Origin: Caldithrix sp.
GTDB lineage: Bacteria; KSB1; UBA2214; DYKH01
Length of the DNA stretch: 23,539 bases
NCBI GenBank assembly: GCA_020722685.1
Contig: DYKH01000083.1
Span: forward strand, 1 to 23,539
Reading direction: 5' to 3'
A program made the translations under genes and the position numbers. Each line of letters starts with the position of its first letter. Positions within the stretch are counted from its first letter, which is position 1. The notes beneath the pieces were generated by a model. That model was not told where the DNA came from. It did not search any database and saw only the letters and a list, made by a program, of their open reading frames with translations. This document shows positions 1 through 6,424 of this stretch, piece after piece.

Positions 1-83
1 CAGAGCTGGCATCAGGAATGTATTTTTACAAATTGAAGGCTGGTAATTTTCAACAGATTAAAAAAATGATTTTAATCAAATGA
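1..83 (+). CDS. 3' end of a secreted protein with a type A sorting-domain-like tail (5' end outside window)
   Basis: Only the last 26 complete codons are visible (first full codon at 3, stop TGA at 81-83). They contain the segments SGMYFYKLKAGNF and KKMILIK. This matches the end of the Por-secretion/type A sorting domain found on secreted and surface proteins of Bacteroidota, Ignavibacteria, Calditrichota and relatives, which typically reads like SGVYFYRLxAGxFxxxKKMxLLK. Family knowledge says such tails direct proteins through the type IX system or adopt a FlgD-like Ig fold; the cargo of this protein is outside the window. The stop codon overlaps the ribosome binding site of the next gene. 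The match is short but distinctive. Confidence 0.72.
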   Translation, partial: ELASGMYFYKLKAGNFQQIKKMILIK

Positions 84-90
84 GGTTCCA

Positions 91-774
91 ATGCCTATGA
101 CCAACAAAGTGAAACAATGGCACGCTCAACTGGCATGGGTATTCTTTTTTGGCATCTGGATGGCTTACCTGGAATCCGCCATCGTAGTTTATCTCAGGGA
201 GCTTTATTATCCTGATGGATTTTCGTTTCCGATAAAATTTATTCCAATTCACATGGCTCTAATTGAGCTGGGTCGGGAAGCAGCGACCATTTTCATGCTG
301 TTAGCCATTGGTTTTTTGACGGGCAAAAAAGCCTGGACCAGACTGGCTTATTTTATGTTCAGCTTTGGCGTCTGGGATATCTGGTATTACGTCTGGCTGA
401 AAATTTTTCTGAATTGGCCTGAATCGCTATTGACCTGGGATTTGTTATTTCTCATTCCGCTGCCGTGGTCAGGCCCTGTTATTGCACCAGTGATTGTTTC
501 CATGTCATTGATTATTGGCGCTATAATTGTATTAAAGTTAGAGGAAAAAGGCATTGATTGTAAATTAACGAAATGGGAATGGAGAATACTGGTCATCGCT
601 CCTTTGCTTATTTTTGTTTCGTTCATCTGGGAAGCTCCAAAAATTCTGAAACTGGACGTCCCCACGGTTTACCATTGGGAGTTGTTAATTATTGGCGAGC
701 TGATCGGTATTGTCATTCTGATTCGAGCTATTGTAAGGCTGACTGCAAATCACGCATCTGTTGAAAAAGTATAA
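91..774 (+). CDS. Six-helix integral membrane protein of unknown function
   Basis: A 227-residue, strongly hydrophobic protein. I see about six membrane segments, roughly at residues 13-35, 62-78, 84-104, 115-148 (possibly a broken or re-entrant helix), 163-182 and 195-214. Polar or aromatic motifs in or beside membrane segments look conserved in character: ELGREAATIF near 59-68, FGVWDIWYY near 92-100 and LPWSGPVIAP near 124-133. They could line a cofactor or substrate site, but I do not recognise the family and assign no function. The ATG at 91 is preceded by GAGG (82-85) with a 5-base spacer, overlapping the upstream stop. It lies between two sorting-domain tails (1-83 and the remnant at 798-1036). 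Confidence 0.85.
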   Translation: MPMTNKVKQWHAQLAWVFFFGIWMAYLESAIVVYLRELYYPDGFSFPIKFIPIHMALIELGREAATIFMLLAIGFLTGKKAWTRLAYFMFSFGVWDIWYYVWLKIFLNWPESLLTWDLLFLIPLPWSGPVIAPVIVSMSLIIGAIIVLKLEEKGIDCKLTKWEWRILVIAPLLIFVSFIWEAPKILKLDVPTVYHWELLIIGELIGIVILIRAIVRLTANHASVEKV

Positions 775-797
775 TAAAGATTCTATCTAACTAACTT

Positions 798-1036
798 AAT
801 CCCGGCACTTCTATTCAGTACGCTTTGCCAGAAAAGAGCCATGTGGCCATTGACATCTACAACGTTCTCGGACAAGGATCGTGCGGATTTTAGATGCCGA
901 GATGCCGGGTGGTCGTCACACCGTGCACTGGCATGGCCGAAACGAAGCTGGCCAAAAAGTCAGCGCCGGTATTTATCCCTGCCGGATGCAAGCAGGTGAG
1001 TTTGCCAAGACGCAGAAGATGACCCTCCTGCCATGA
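798..1036 (+). pseudogene. Frameshifted remnant of a type A sorting-domain (FlgD-like) tail
   Basis: Translation from 798 gives NPGTSIQYALPEKSHV and then IDIYNVLGQ up to 875. One reading-frame change later (about 876-881) it continues as VRILDAEMPGGRHTVHW, GQKVSAGIYPCRMQAGEF and KMTLLP, ending at TGA 1034-1036. This is the characteristic order of a Por-secretion/FlgD-like C-terminal domain: NPFNPxTxIxYxLP, then VxLxIYNxLGQxVRxL, then GxHxxxWxGxxxxGxxxxSGxYxxRxxAGxFxxxxKMxLL. The frame change looks like loss of about one base. The frame is closed by TAA at 792-794, so the N-terminal body of the protein is absent. It is a dead fragment of a secreted-protein gene, not an active gene. Confidence 0.75.
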
Positions 1037-1095
1037 GGATGACTCGCTGCAATTGATATTGTAGCCGCCTGTCGCCTCCTAGAGATGGTGTTGCT

Positions 1096-1131
1096 GAAAT
1101 GCCTTGGCGATTAATGAAGCCAAGGCATTTC
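1096..1131. terminator. Perfect 13-bp hairpin, possible terminator or processing site
   Basis: Arms 1096-1108 (GAAATGCCTTGGC) and 1119-1131 are exact reverse complements around a 10-base loop. It lies 60 bases after the dead sorting-domain tail and 40 bases before the promoter at 1171. There is no clean T-tract after either arm, so a classic intrinsic terminator is not certain. It may be a terminator relic of the decayed gene, an RNA stability element or a protein-binding site. Confidence 0.5.
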
Positions 1132-1170
1132 TGTTCGATCTTGGGGGCCACTCGCTAGGGGGCATTTTGC

Positions 1171-1199
1171 TTGACAATAGTACGATATTTTAATATATT
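1171..1199 (+). promoter_or_regulatory. Sigma-70-type promoter for the folB-folK-kinase operon
   Basis: TTGACA at 1171-1176 is an exact -35 consensus. After a 17-base spacer comes TATATT at 1194-1199 (5 of 6 to the -10 consensus). Predicted transcription starts near 1206, leaving a 5' leader of about 36 bases before the ATG at 1242. A Bacteroidota-type sigma would prefer a different -7/-33 pattern, so this argues for a more canonical sigma factor in this organism. Confidence 0.65.
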
Positions 1200-1241
1200 G
1201 ACCCCACTTCAGAAAACCCAAGTAAAAGACGTTTTGGTTTC

Positions 1242-1610
1242 ATGGCAAAGGATAAGCTGAGAGTGCTGGGCATGATTTTTCATGCCTACCACGGATTACT
1301 GCATCAGGAAAGGGAGAACGGCCAGCGCTTCGAGGTGGACGTAGAAATGATTTTTGACGCTTCTAATGCCGCTGTTTCCGATCGCATCAAAGATACCATT
1401 GACGTGCGCCAAGTTTATTCCGATGTGCAAAACGTGGTCGTCAACAGCCGCTTCTATCTCATCGAAACCATCAGTCAGCAAATAGCAGATCTCATTTTAG
1501 CCAAGTTCCCGGTCGAAGAGGTGACGGTCAAGGTGCGCAAGCCATTTGCGCCATTGGGCGGTCTAGCAAATGGGACGGAGATAGAGATCACGCGTACGCG
1601 TTCGACGTAG
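1242..1610 (+). CDS. folB: Dihydroneopterin aldolase
   Basis: Converts 7,8-dihydroneopterin to 6-hydroxymethyl-dihydropterin and glycolaldehyde in cytosolic folate synthesis. The 122 residues match the usual FolB length. Visible family landmarks are the N-terminal substrate stretch HAYHGLLHQERENGQRFEVDV (split at residues 14-24 and 25-34) with Glu23, the central Tyr59 in VRQVYSDV, the pterin-anchoring Glu75 in LIET, and Lys100 in VKVRKP, the expected catalytic lysine. It is followed 9 bases later by folK, which acts on its product. The ATG at 1242 has no strong Shine-Dalgarno; the start rests on the alignment of the N-terminal motif and the promoter at 1171-1199. Confidence 0.95.
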   Translation: MAKDKLRVLGMIFHAYHGLLHQERENGQRFEVDVEMIFDASNAAVSDRIKDTIDVRQVYSDVQNVVVNSRFYLIETISQQIADLILAKFPVEEVTVKVRKPFAPLGGLANGTEIEITRTRST

Positions 1611-1619
1611 GTTTTTTCT

Positions 1620-2171
1620 ATGGCGCGAACCTTCATCGGCCTCGGCTCCAATTTGGGGGATCGGCTTCTGAATCTATGCCGGGCTATTCATCTCATTGCG
1701 CAGCTTCCACAAAACACCTTAAGGAGCATATCCGGTGTTTACCAAACCGAACCCGTCGGCAAGATCGATCAGCCGGACTTTCTCAACGCAGTCATCGAAA
1801 TCGACAGCCAATGCCCGGCCACACAGCTTTTGGCTTCCCTGCTCGACGTGGAAAAAATCTTAGGGCGAACGCGCAAAGTTAAATGGGGACCCAGAACTAT
1901 TGATCTTGACATCCTGTCCATCGAAGCGGCCACCTATGACACTGCCGATCTCAAAGTGCCGCATCCGGAATTAGCAAACAGACGCTTCGTATTGGCGCCA
2001 TTTGCAGAGATTGCCGCCGAGCATATTGTTGCAGGTTTCAATAGGAGCGTGCGGCAGCTATTAGAAACATGTTCCGATCATAGCCGGATCGAGTTGTATT
2101 CTGCCTCCGGAGAGATAAAAAAGAAGCTTGAAGAGGTTGCATCGTGGGAACACCACAGTACATCTGCATAG
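1620..2171 (+). CDS. folK: 2-amino-4-hydroxy-6-hydroxymethyldihydropteridine diphosphokinase
   Basis: Transfers pyrophosphate from ATP to 6-hydroxymethyl-dihydropterin, the step after FolB in folate synthesis. The 183-residue protein shows the HPPK hallmarks in order: FIGLGSNLGDR (residues 5-15), YQTEPVG, QPDFLNAVIEI, EKILGRTRKVKWGPRTIDLD (the metal-binding RTIDLDIL block), and PHPELANRRFVLAPFAEI. The C-terminal 25-30 residues are an extra tail with a charged segment (EIKKKLEEV) that overlaps the next gene by 28 bases, so the two are probably translationally coupled. The ATG at 1620 starts exactly at the conserved N-terminal strand; the ribosome site is weak. Confidence 0.96.
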   Translation: MARTFIGLGSNLGDRLLNLCRAIHLIAQLPQNTLRSISGVYQTEPVGKIDQPDFLNAVIEIDSQCPATQLLASLLDVEKILGRTRKVKWGPRTIDLDILSIEAATYDTADLKVPHPELANRRFVLAPFAEIAAEHIVAGFNRSVRQLLETCSDHSRIELYSASGEIKKKLEEVASWEHHSTSA

Positions 2172-2779
2172 AAGGAGTCATAGGCGTCGGCAAGACCAGC
2201 CTGGCTCGCCAATTGGGTGAGCACGCCGACGCGCGGGTGATCTACGAAAAGCCGGAAGAAAACCCCTTTCTGCAAGACTTTTACGACAATCCCCAACGAT
2301 ACGCCTTCCAGACCCAGTTGTTCTTTTTGCTAAGCCGATACCGGCAGCAGTTGGAGAGTTTTCAGCCGGATTTGTTTCACTCGGTCATGGTGTCCGACTA
2401 TTTGTTCGCCAAAGACCGGATTTTCGCCCACCTCAACCTCGAAGACCGCGAGCTGTTCTTGTACGACCGCATCGCCTCCCTGTTGGAACAGGAAATTCCC
2501 AAGCCCGATCTGGTGGTGTATTTGCAGTCAACGCCGGAGCGACTAATGGCAAACATCAAGAGGCGGGGCCGTTCATACGAGAGAGCTATTTCCGAAGACT
2601 ATATCCGCTCCCTCAACGAGGCGTACAACAAGTTTTTCTTTCACTACAACGAAACGCCGCTGCTGGTAGTTAACAGCACACTCATTGATTTCGTCAACAT
2701 CAAACAGGACTTTGAGGAATTGGTACATCAGATCTTCCGCTCGCACTCGGGAATCGAGTATTATTCTCCAGGTCGTTGA
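2144..2779 (+). CDS. Deoxynucleoside kinase (dGK/dCK/dAK family)
   Basis: A 211-residue P-loop kinase of the deoxynucleoside kinase family, which phosphorylates deoxynucleosides with ATP in salvage. Seen: GVIGVGKTS P-loop at 11-19, the FQTQLFFLLSRYRQ substrate-helix region, a DYLFAKDRIF segment matching the family's (E/D)R motif, the LID arginines in KRRGRSYERAI, and PDLVVYLQSTPERLM before it. Specificity (dG, dA or dC) cannot be read from the sequence. The GTG start is supported by AGAGG at 2132-2136 with a 7-base spacer. It overlaps folK by 28 bases. A folK-deoxynucleoside kinase neighbourhood is, from memory, recurrent in Bacteroidota-related genomes. Confidence 0.9.
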   Translation: MGTPQYICIEGVIGVGKTSLARQLGEHADARVIYEKPEENPFLQDFYDNPQRYAFQTQLFFLLSRYRQQLESFQPDLFHSVMVSDYLFAKDRIFAHLNLEDRELFLYDRIASLLEQEIPKPDLVVYLQSTPERLMANIKRRGRSYERAISEDYIRSLNEAYNKFFFHYNETPLLVVNSTLIDFVNIKQDFEELVHQIFRSHSGIEYYSPGR

Positions 2780-2830
2780 GGGCGCATCGCTGGCCGGAAA
2801 ATTTGCCCAGCATGTTTTCCAGAACTAAAT

Positions 2831-2857
2831 CGATCACTTTATAGCAAAAGGTGATCG
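2831..2857. other. Imperfect hairpin in the kinase/membrane-protein gap
   Basis: Arms 2831-2837 (CGATCAC) and 2851-2857 (GTGATCG) are exact complements, extended by TTT/AAA with one bulged G. It is the first of two stem-loops in the 157-base gap between the kinase and the small membrane protein. No function can be assigned. Confidence 0.4.
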
Positions 2858-2886
2858 CAACATCTACGCGAATGATTGCCGCAAAA

Positions 2887-2919
2887 ACAAGAGGGCTTCG
2901 TCCCTCTTGTCCAGTTTTT
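2887..2919 (+). terminator. Intrinsic terminator (9-bp stem, T-tract)
   Basis: ACAAGAGGG at 2887-2895 pairs perfectly with CCCTCTTGT at 2902-2910 across a CTTCGT loop that contains the stabilising TTCG sequence. A TTTTT tract follows at 2915-2919, and AAAAA precedes the left arm, so it could also act on the other strand. It should end the folate/kinase transcript. It stands directly before the ribosome binding site of the next gene (AAGGA 2926-2930), so a transcript starting upstream would have to read through it. Confidence 0.75.
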
Positions 2920-2936
2920 AGGAGCAAGGATTTCTC

Positions 2937-3119
2937 ATGTTGACATTGTTCCGCATTATTATAATCGGACTGCTGATCTATTGGGTGGCCAAGCTGCTTA
3001 TCAGTTTTCTTGGTGCCGGCAAGCCACCTGTAGAAGTGGGCGGCAAATCCCAGAAAAAGCCACTCGACCTGTCCGACAAAGACGTCGAAGACGTGGAGTT
3101 CAAGGAGACCAAAGAGTAG
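2937..3119 (+). CDS. Small single-pass membrane protein
   Basis: A 60-residue protein with one N-terminal membrane segment (about residues 3-25) followed by a charged cytosolic tail rich in Lys, Asp and Glu (LSDKDVEDVEFKE near the end). The acidic tail and small size resemble short anchor proteins found beside envelope genes in FCB bacteria; I do not recognise a named family with certainty. AAGGA at 2926-2930 with a 6-base spacer supports the ATG. It stops 12 bases before the ABC exporter, so the two are probably co-transcribed and it might accompany that transporter, which is inference from position only. Confidence 0.72.
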   Translation: MLTLFRIIIIGLLIYWVAKLLISFLGAGKPPVEVGGKSQKKPLDLSDKDVEDVEFKETKE

Positions 3120-3131
3120 GCTGTTGATCGC

Positions 3132-4994
3132 ATGAAGCTTTACCTCCGCGTTCTAAAATATCTCAAGCCGTATTGGCCAAGCCTGACCGGCTCGGTTATC
3201 TGCATCCTTCTCTTCACCGTTTTCAATAGCGCCTTTCTGGTCGCAGTTATGCCTTTTTTGAAAACCATTTTTCGGCCGGCAGCCGCGCAACAGATGCTGA
3301 GCGAACCTGCCATGAACTCCGCACCGGATGAGTTGAGTAAACCGGCCATCCCCACTGTCATTGCAGACCGGGAACAAATTATCAAGGAAAAAATCTACCG
3401 CTTCTTCCTCGGAGACAATCCCCAGAGCGCCTTGGAACGCATCTGCATTCTCATCATCCTGTTGTTCTTTTTCAAAAGCCTCTTCGACTATCTGCAAGCC
3501 TATCTGATGGCGCACGTGGAACAAAGTATCATCCGCGATTTGCGGGATGATCTTTACAAGCATATTAATACTCTTTCGCTGAATTTTTTTCATCGCACCC
3601 GCACCGGGCAAATCATTTCCCGCATCACCAATGACGTCAATCTTATCAACGGCGGCGTTTCCGCGAGCTTTGTAACGCTCATCAAGGACCCCCTGGTGAT
3701 TATCGCTTCATTGGGCATTGCCTTGTATCTAAGCTGGCAATTGACCTTGGTGGCGATGGTGGTGGCGCCCTTCAGCATGGCGATCATCGGCTGGGTCGGG
3801 CTAAAGCTCCGCAAGCAGAGCGCCATCTCGCAAGAAAAAATGGCCGATGTCACTTCGGTCTTGCAGGAAACCATCACTGGCGTCAGAGTGGTCAAAGCTT
3901 TTGCCATGGAGAAATTCGAGATCAAAAAATTCATGGCGGAAACACAGAAATACTACCAGGCACTTCTGCGCATCACCCGCACCCGCAATTTGGCTTCACC
4001 GCTGACAGAGTTTTTGGGTGCCAGCGTCGGCGTGGGCATTTTGTGGTTCGGCGGCCAACAGGTGTTGCAAGGGCAGTTGTTAGCGCCGGAAGAGTTCCTT
4101 GGTTTTTTGGTCATCGTCTTTTCCATCATGCAGCCGGTGAAGGAGCTGTCGAGCGTCAACAATCGCATTCAGGAAGCGCTGGCTGCCGGTGAGCGTATTT
4201 TCAAAGTCTTGGACCGCAAGCCCGCTATCCGAAATAGGCCGAACGCCAGATTCATTCAGGACTTTAACAGTAGCTTGGAATTTCGCGCTGTTGGCTTTAG
4301 CTACAATGGCAGCGACGTGGTTCTCGATGGCGTTTCGGTGTGTATCAGCAAAGGCGAAATTCTGGCCATCGTCGGCCCCAGCGGCGCCGGCAAATCCACC
4401 CTTGTCGATCTCATCCCGCGTTTCTACGATCCGCAGCAAGGCGCCGTTCTGTTGGATGGCGTCGACATCCGCGACGTCGATTTGCCGAGTCTTCGGCAAT
4501 TGATGGGCATCGTTACGCAGGAGACGATCTTATTCAACGAATCCGTGCGCAACAACATTGCTTATGGATTGGAGGACAAATCCATTGATGAAGTGATGGC
4601 CGCCGCCAAAGCTGCCAATGCTCATGACTTTATCATGCAGCTACCGCAGGGTTACAACACCAACATCGGCGAGCGCGGCGTCACCTTGTCCGGCGGCCAA
4701 CGGCAGAGACTGGCCATCGCCCGCGCCGTGCTGAAGAATCCGCCCATCCTCATTCTGGATGAAGCCACCTCAGCCTTGGATACCGAATCCGAGCTGTTGG
4801 TACAGCAAGCAATCGAGCGATTGATGCAGAACCGGACTTCGTTCGTCATCGCGCACCGGCTTTCGACGATCTTGAATGCAGACCGGATCATCGTGTTGGA
4901 CCAAGGCAAGATCGTCCAGCAAGGCACGCATGACGAGCTGGTCAACCAGCCGGGACTGTACCAAAAGCTCTATAATATGCAGTTTCGGCTATGA
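3132..4994 (+). CDS. MsbA-like ABC exporter, fused membrane and ATPase domains
   Basis: A 620-residue half-transporter with a six-helix membrane domain (hydrophobic segments near 16-38, 99-125, 184-222 and 289-340) and a C-terminal ATPase. The ATPase has Walker A GPSGAGKST at 415-423, signature LSGGQ at 519-523, Walker B ILILDE with Asp543 and catalytic Glu544, and the switch His575 in AHRL. Such proteins work as homodimers in the inner membrane. The MsbA subfamily flips lipid A-core or other lipids. The following O-antigen-ligase-like gene favours a lipid/LPS export role, but drug or peptide export by a related subfamily cannot be excluded. The first periplasmic loop contains a long polar insertion (about 52-95). 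The start is the first ATG after the small membrane protein. Confidence 0.93.
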   Translation: MKLYLRVLKYLKPYWPSLTGSVICILLFTVFNSAFLVAVMPFLKTIFRPAAAQQMLSEPAMNSAPDELSKPAIPTVIADREQIIKEKIYRFFLGDNPQSALERICILIILLFFFKSLFDYLQAYLMAHVEQSIIRDLRDDLYKHINTLSLNFFHRTRTGQIISRITNDVNLINGGVSASFVTLIKDPLVIIASLGIALYLSWQLTLVAMVVAPFSMAIIGWVGLKLRKQSAISQEKMADVTSVLQETITGVRVVKAFAMEKFEIKKFMAETQKYYQALLRITRTRNLASPLTEFLGASVGVGILWFGGQQVLQGQLLAPEEFLGFLVIVFSIMQPVKELSSVNNRIQEALAAGERIFKVLDRKPAIRNRPNARFIQDFNSSLEFRAVGFSYNGSDVVLDGVSVCISKGEILAIVGPSGAGKSTLVDLIPRFYDPQQGAVLLDGVDIRDVDLPSLRQLMGIVTQETILFNESVRNNIAYGLEDKSIDEVMAAAKAANAHDFIMQLPQGYNTNIGERGVTLSGGQRQRLAIARAVLKNPPILILDEATSALDTESELLVQQAIERLMQNRTSFVIAHRLSTILNADRIIVLDQGKIVQQGTHDELVNQPGLYQKLYNMQFRL

Positions 4995-5109
4995 AACGTC
5001 AAATGCCTCGACCCCAAAGTGTGCGACAACGCACGACGAGTATTTTGCAAAAAAGTTAGTTTCTCACCGTTGCCAGGTGCAATCATCAATCTGAGCTTGG
5101 AGCCACGAC

Positions 5110-6351
5110 TTGATCTGCTGGCACCCAAACCATGGTTTGTGCATCGTGGTAAAAAACTATAGGCTAACCATCTTGTTCGAGCAGGCAAACAACACTGACA
5201 CTGTTTTAGCGCGAATATCGTTTGTCTCCATTTTCGTTTTTGTTGCGGCGTTGCCCTTCACCATCGCTTTGACGCAAATCGCATTGGGCGTGGCTTTGCT
5301 AACCTGGATGGCGCGGGCGTTCCTCACCAAACAGATGCGCCTCCACGGGCTTGGCTTGGAATGGGCGTTCTTGGCTTACGTTGCCGCCGAGATTTTGTCG
5401 TTGATTTTTTCCACCAACGTCTCGCAGTCGATCATTTATTTAAAGCGGTTGTTGTTGATTCCAATTGTCTACCTCATCGCCCTCAATATCGACAGCAAGA
5501 GCCGGTTTCGGCAATTGCTTCTGGTGTTCATGGCTTCGGTCACCGTTTATTCGGCATGGGGGATCATCTCCTACTTTGTCGATCCCACGGTGCGAGTCCG
5601 ACACATTCATAACTCGATGACGGTCGGCGGAATCACCATGATCGGGGCGCTGCCTGGCTTTGCGGCGGCGACAACTATGGAGGACAAAAAGTGGCGATGG
5701 CTTGGACTGTTTTCTGGGATGATCAACCTTCTCTGCCTGATCCTAACTTCCACCCGTGGTTCGTGGCTTGGCTTTTTGGCTGGCATTTTGTTGATTCTTT
5801 ATTTGACCAACAGAAGGGCTCTCATTGCCGTCCCGGTGTTGATAGCAGCGTTTTACTTGCTCCAGCCAGCTTCCTTTGTGCATCGGGTGCGCCATTTCTT
5901 CGATCCCACTTGGGGGACCAATGCAAAAAGACTCTTGTGGTGGAGTGTGGGCGTAAGAGTTATCAAAGATCATCCACTTGTCGGCATTGGCGACGTAGGA
6001 ACGGCGGATATATATAAACAGTATTCTCCTCCGGATGTTCAAGAGCTGATCGGCCATTTTCACAGCAATTATGTTCACATCGCAGTGACTTTGGGAGGCA
6101 TTGGCTTGCTGGCTTTTTTGTTTATGCTGATCAAGATTACCCAGGCTTTGTACCAGGCCTATGCCCGCAGTCATCAAACAGATGAGTTGTTAGGGACCTG
6201 GACGCTTGCGTCGCTGGCCGCTTTTCTTGCCTTCAACTTGAACGGCTTTTTCGAATGGAATTTTGGCGATGCGGAAGTCATCACGATTATATGGTTCATT
6301 ACCGGGCTGGCCTTGGCGGCGAATACACTTTCAGTAAGCCGTCTAATCTGA
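5110..6351 (+). CDS. O-antigen ligase/polymerase-like membrane protein (Wzy_C family)
   Basis: A 413-residue polytopic membrane protein with 10 or more hydrophobic segments and the layout of the WaaL/Wzy_C family. It has a conserved arginine in TSTRGSW (Arg216) and, before the last helices, a long loop with histidines in GHFHSNYVHIA (His316, His318). In WaaL an Arg and a His in these places are needed to join polysaccharide from an undecaprenyl carrier to lipid A-core. It may instead polymerise or ligate another glycan. The TTG start at 5110 has GGAG at 5099-5102 with a 7-base spacer. The first 20 residues look atypical and a downstream TTG at 5173 is a rival start. It follows the MsbA-like exporter, consistent with LPS assembly. 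Confidence 0.85.
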   Translation: MICWHPNHGLCIVVKNYRLTILFEQANNTDTVLARISFVSIFVFVAALPFTIALTQIALGVALLTWMARAFLTKQMRLHGLGLEWAFLAYVAAEILSLIFSTNVSQSIIYLKRLLLIPIVYLIALNIDSKSRFRQLLLVFMASVTVYSAWGIISYFVDPTVRVRHIHNSMTVGGITMIGALPGFAAATTMEDKKWRWLGLFSGMINLLCLILTSTRGSWLGFLAGILLILYLTNRRALIAVPVLIAAFYLLQPASFVHRVRHFFDPTWGTNAKRLLWWSVGVRVIKDHPLVGIGDVGTADIYKQYSPPDVQELIGHFHSNYVHIAVTLGGIGLLAFLFMLIKITQALYQAYARSHQTDELLGTWTLASLAAFLAFNLNGFFEWNFGDAEVITIIWFITGLALAANTLSVSRLI

Positions 6352-6424
6352 GCTTGAGCTACCAGGTAAGTCTTTAACGTTGCTGATTGCTAACCCTGAG
6401 GCAACCAACCTTCAAATTCTCAGC

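Noticed and set aside
960..1151. 63-codon frame on the - strand
   Set aside because: It is antisense to the sorting-domain remnant and the hairpin; there is no ribosome site or family resemblance.
2876..3127. 83-codon + frame over the small membrane protein
   Set aside because: The other frame (2937-3119) has the ribosome site, a membrane segment and a sensible acidic tail; this one is an Arg-rich shadow.
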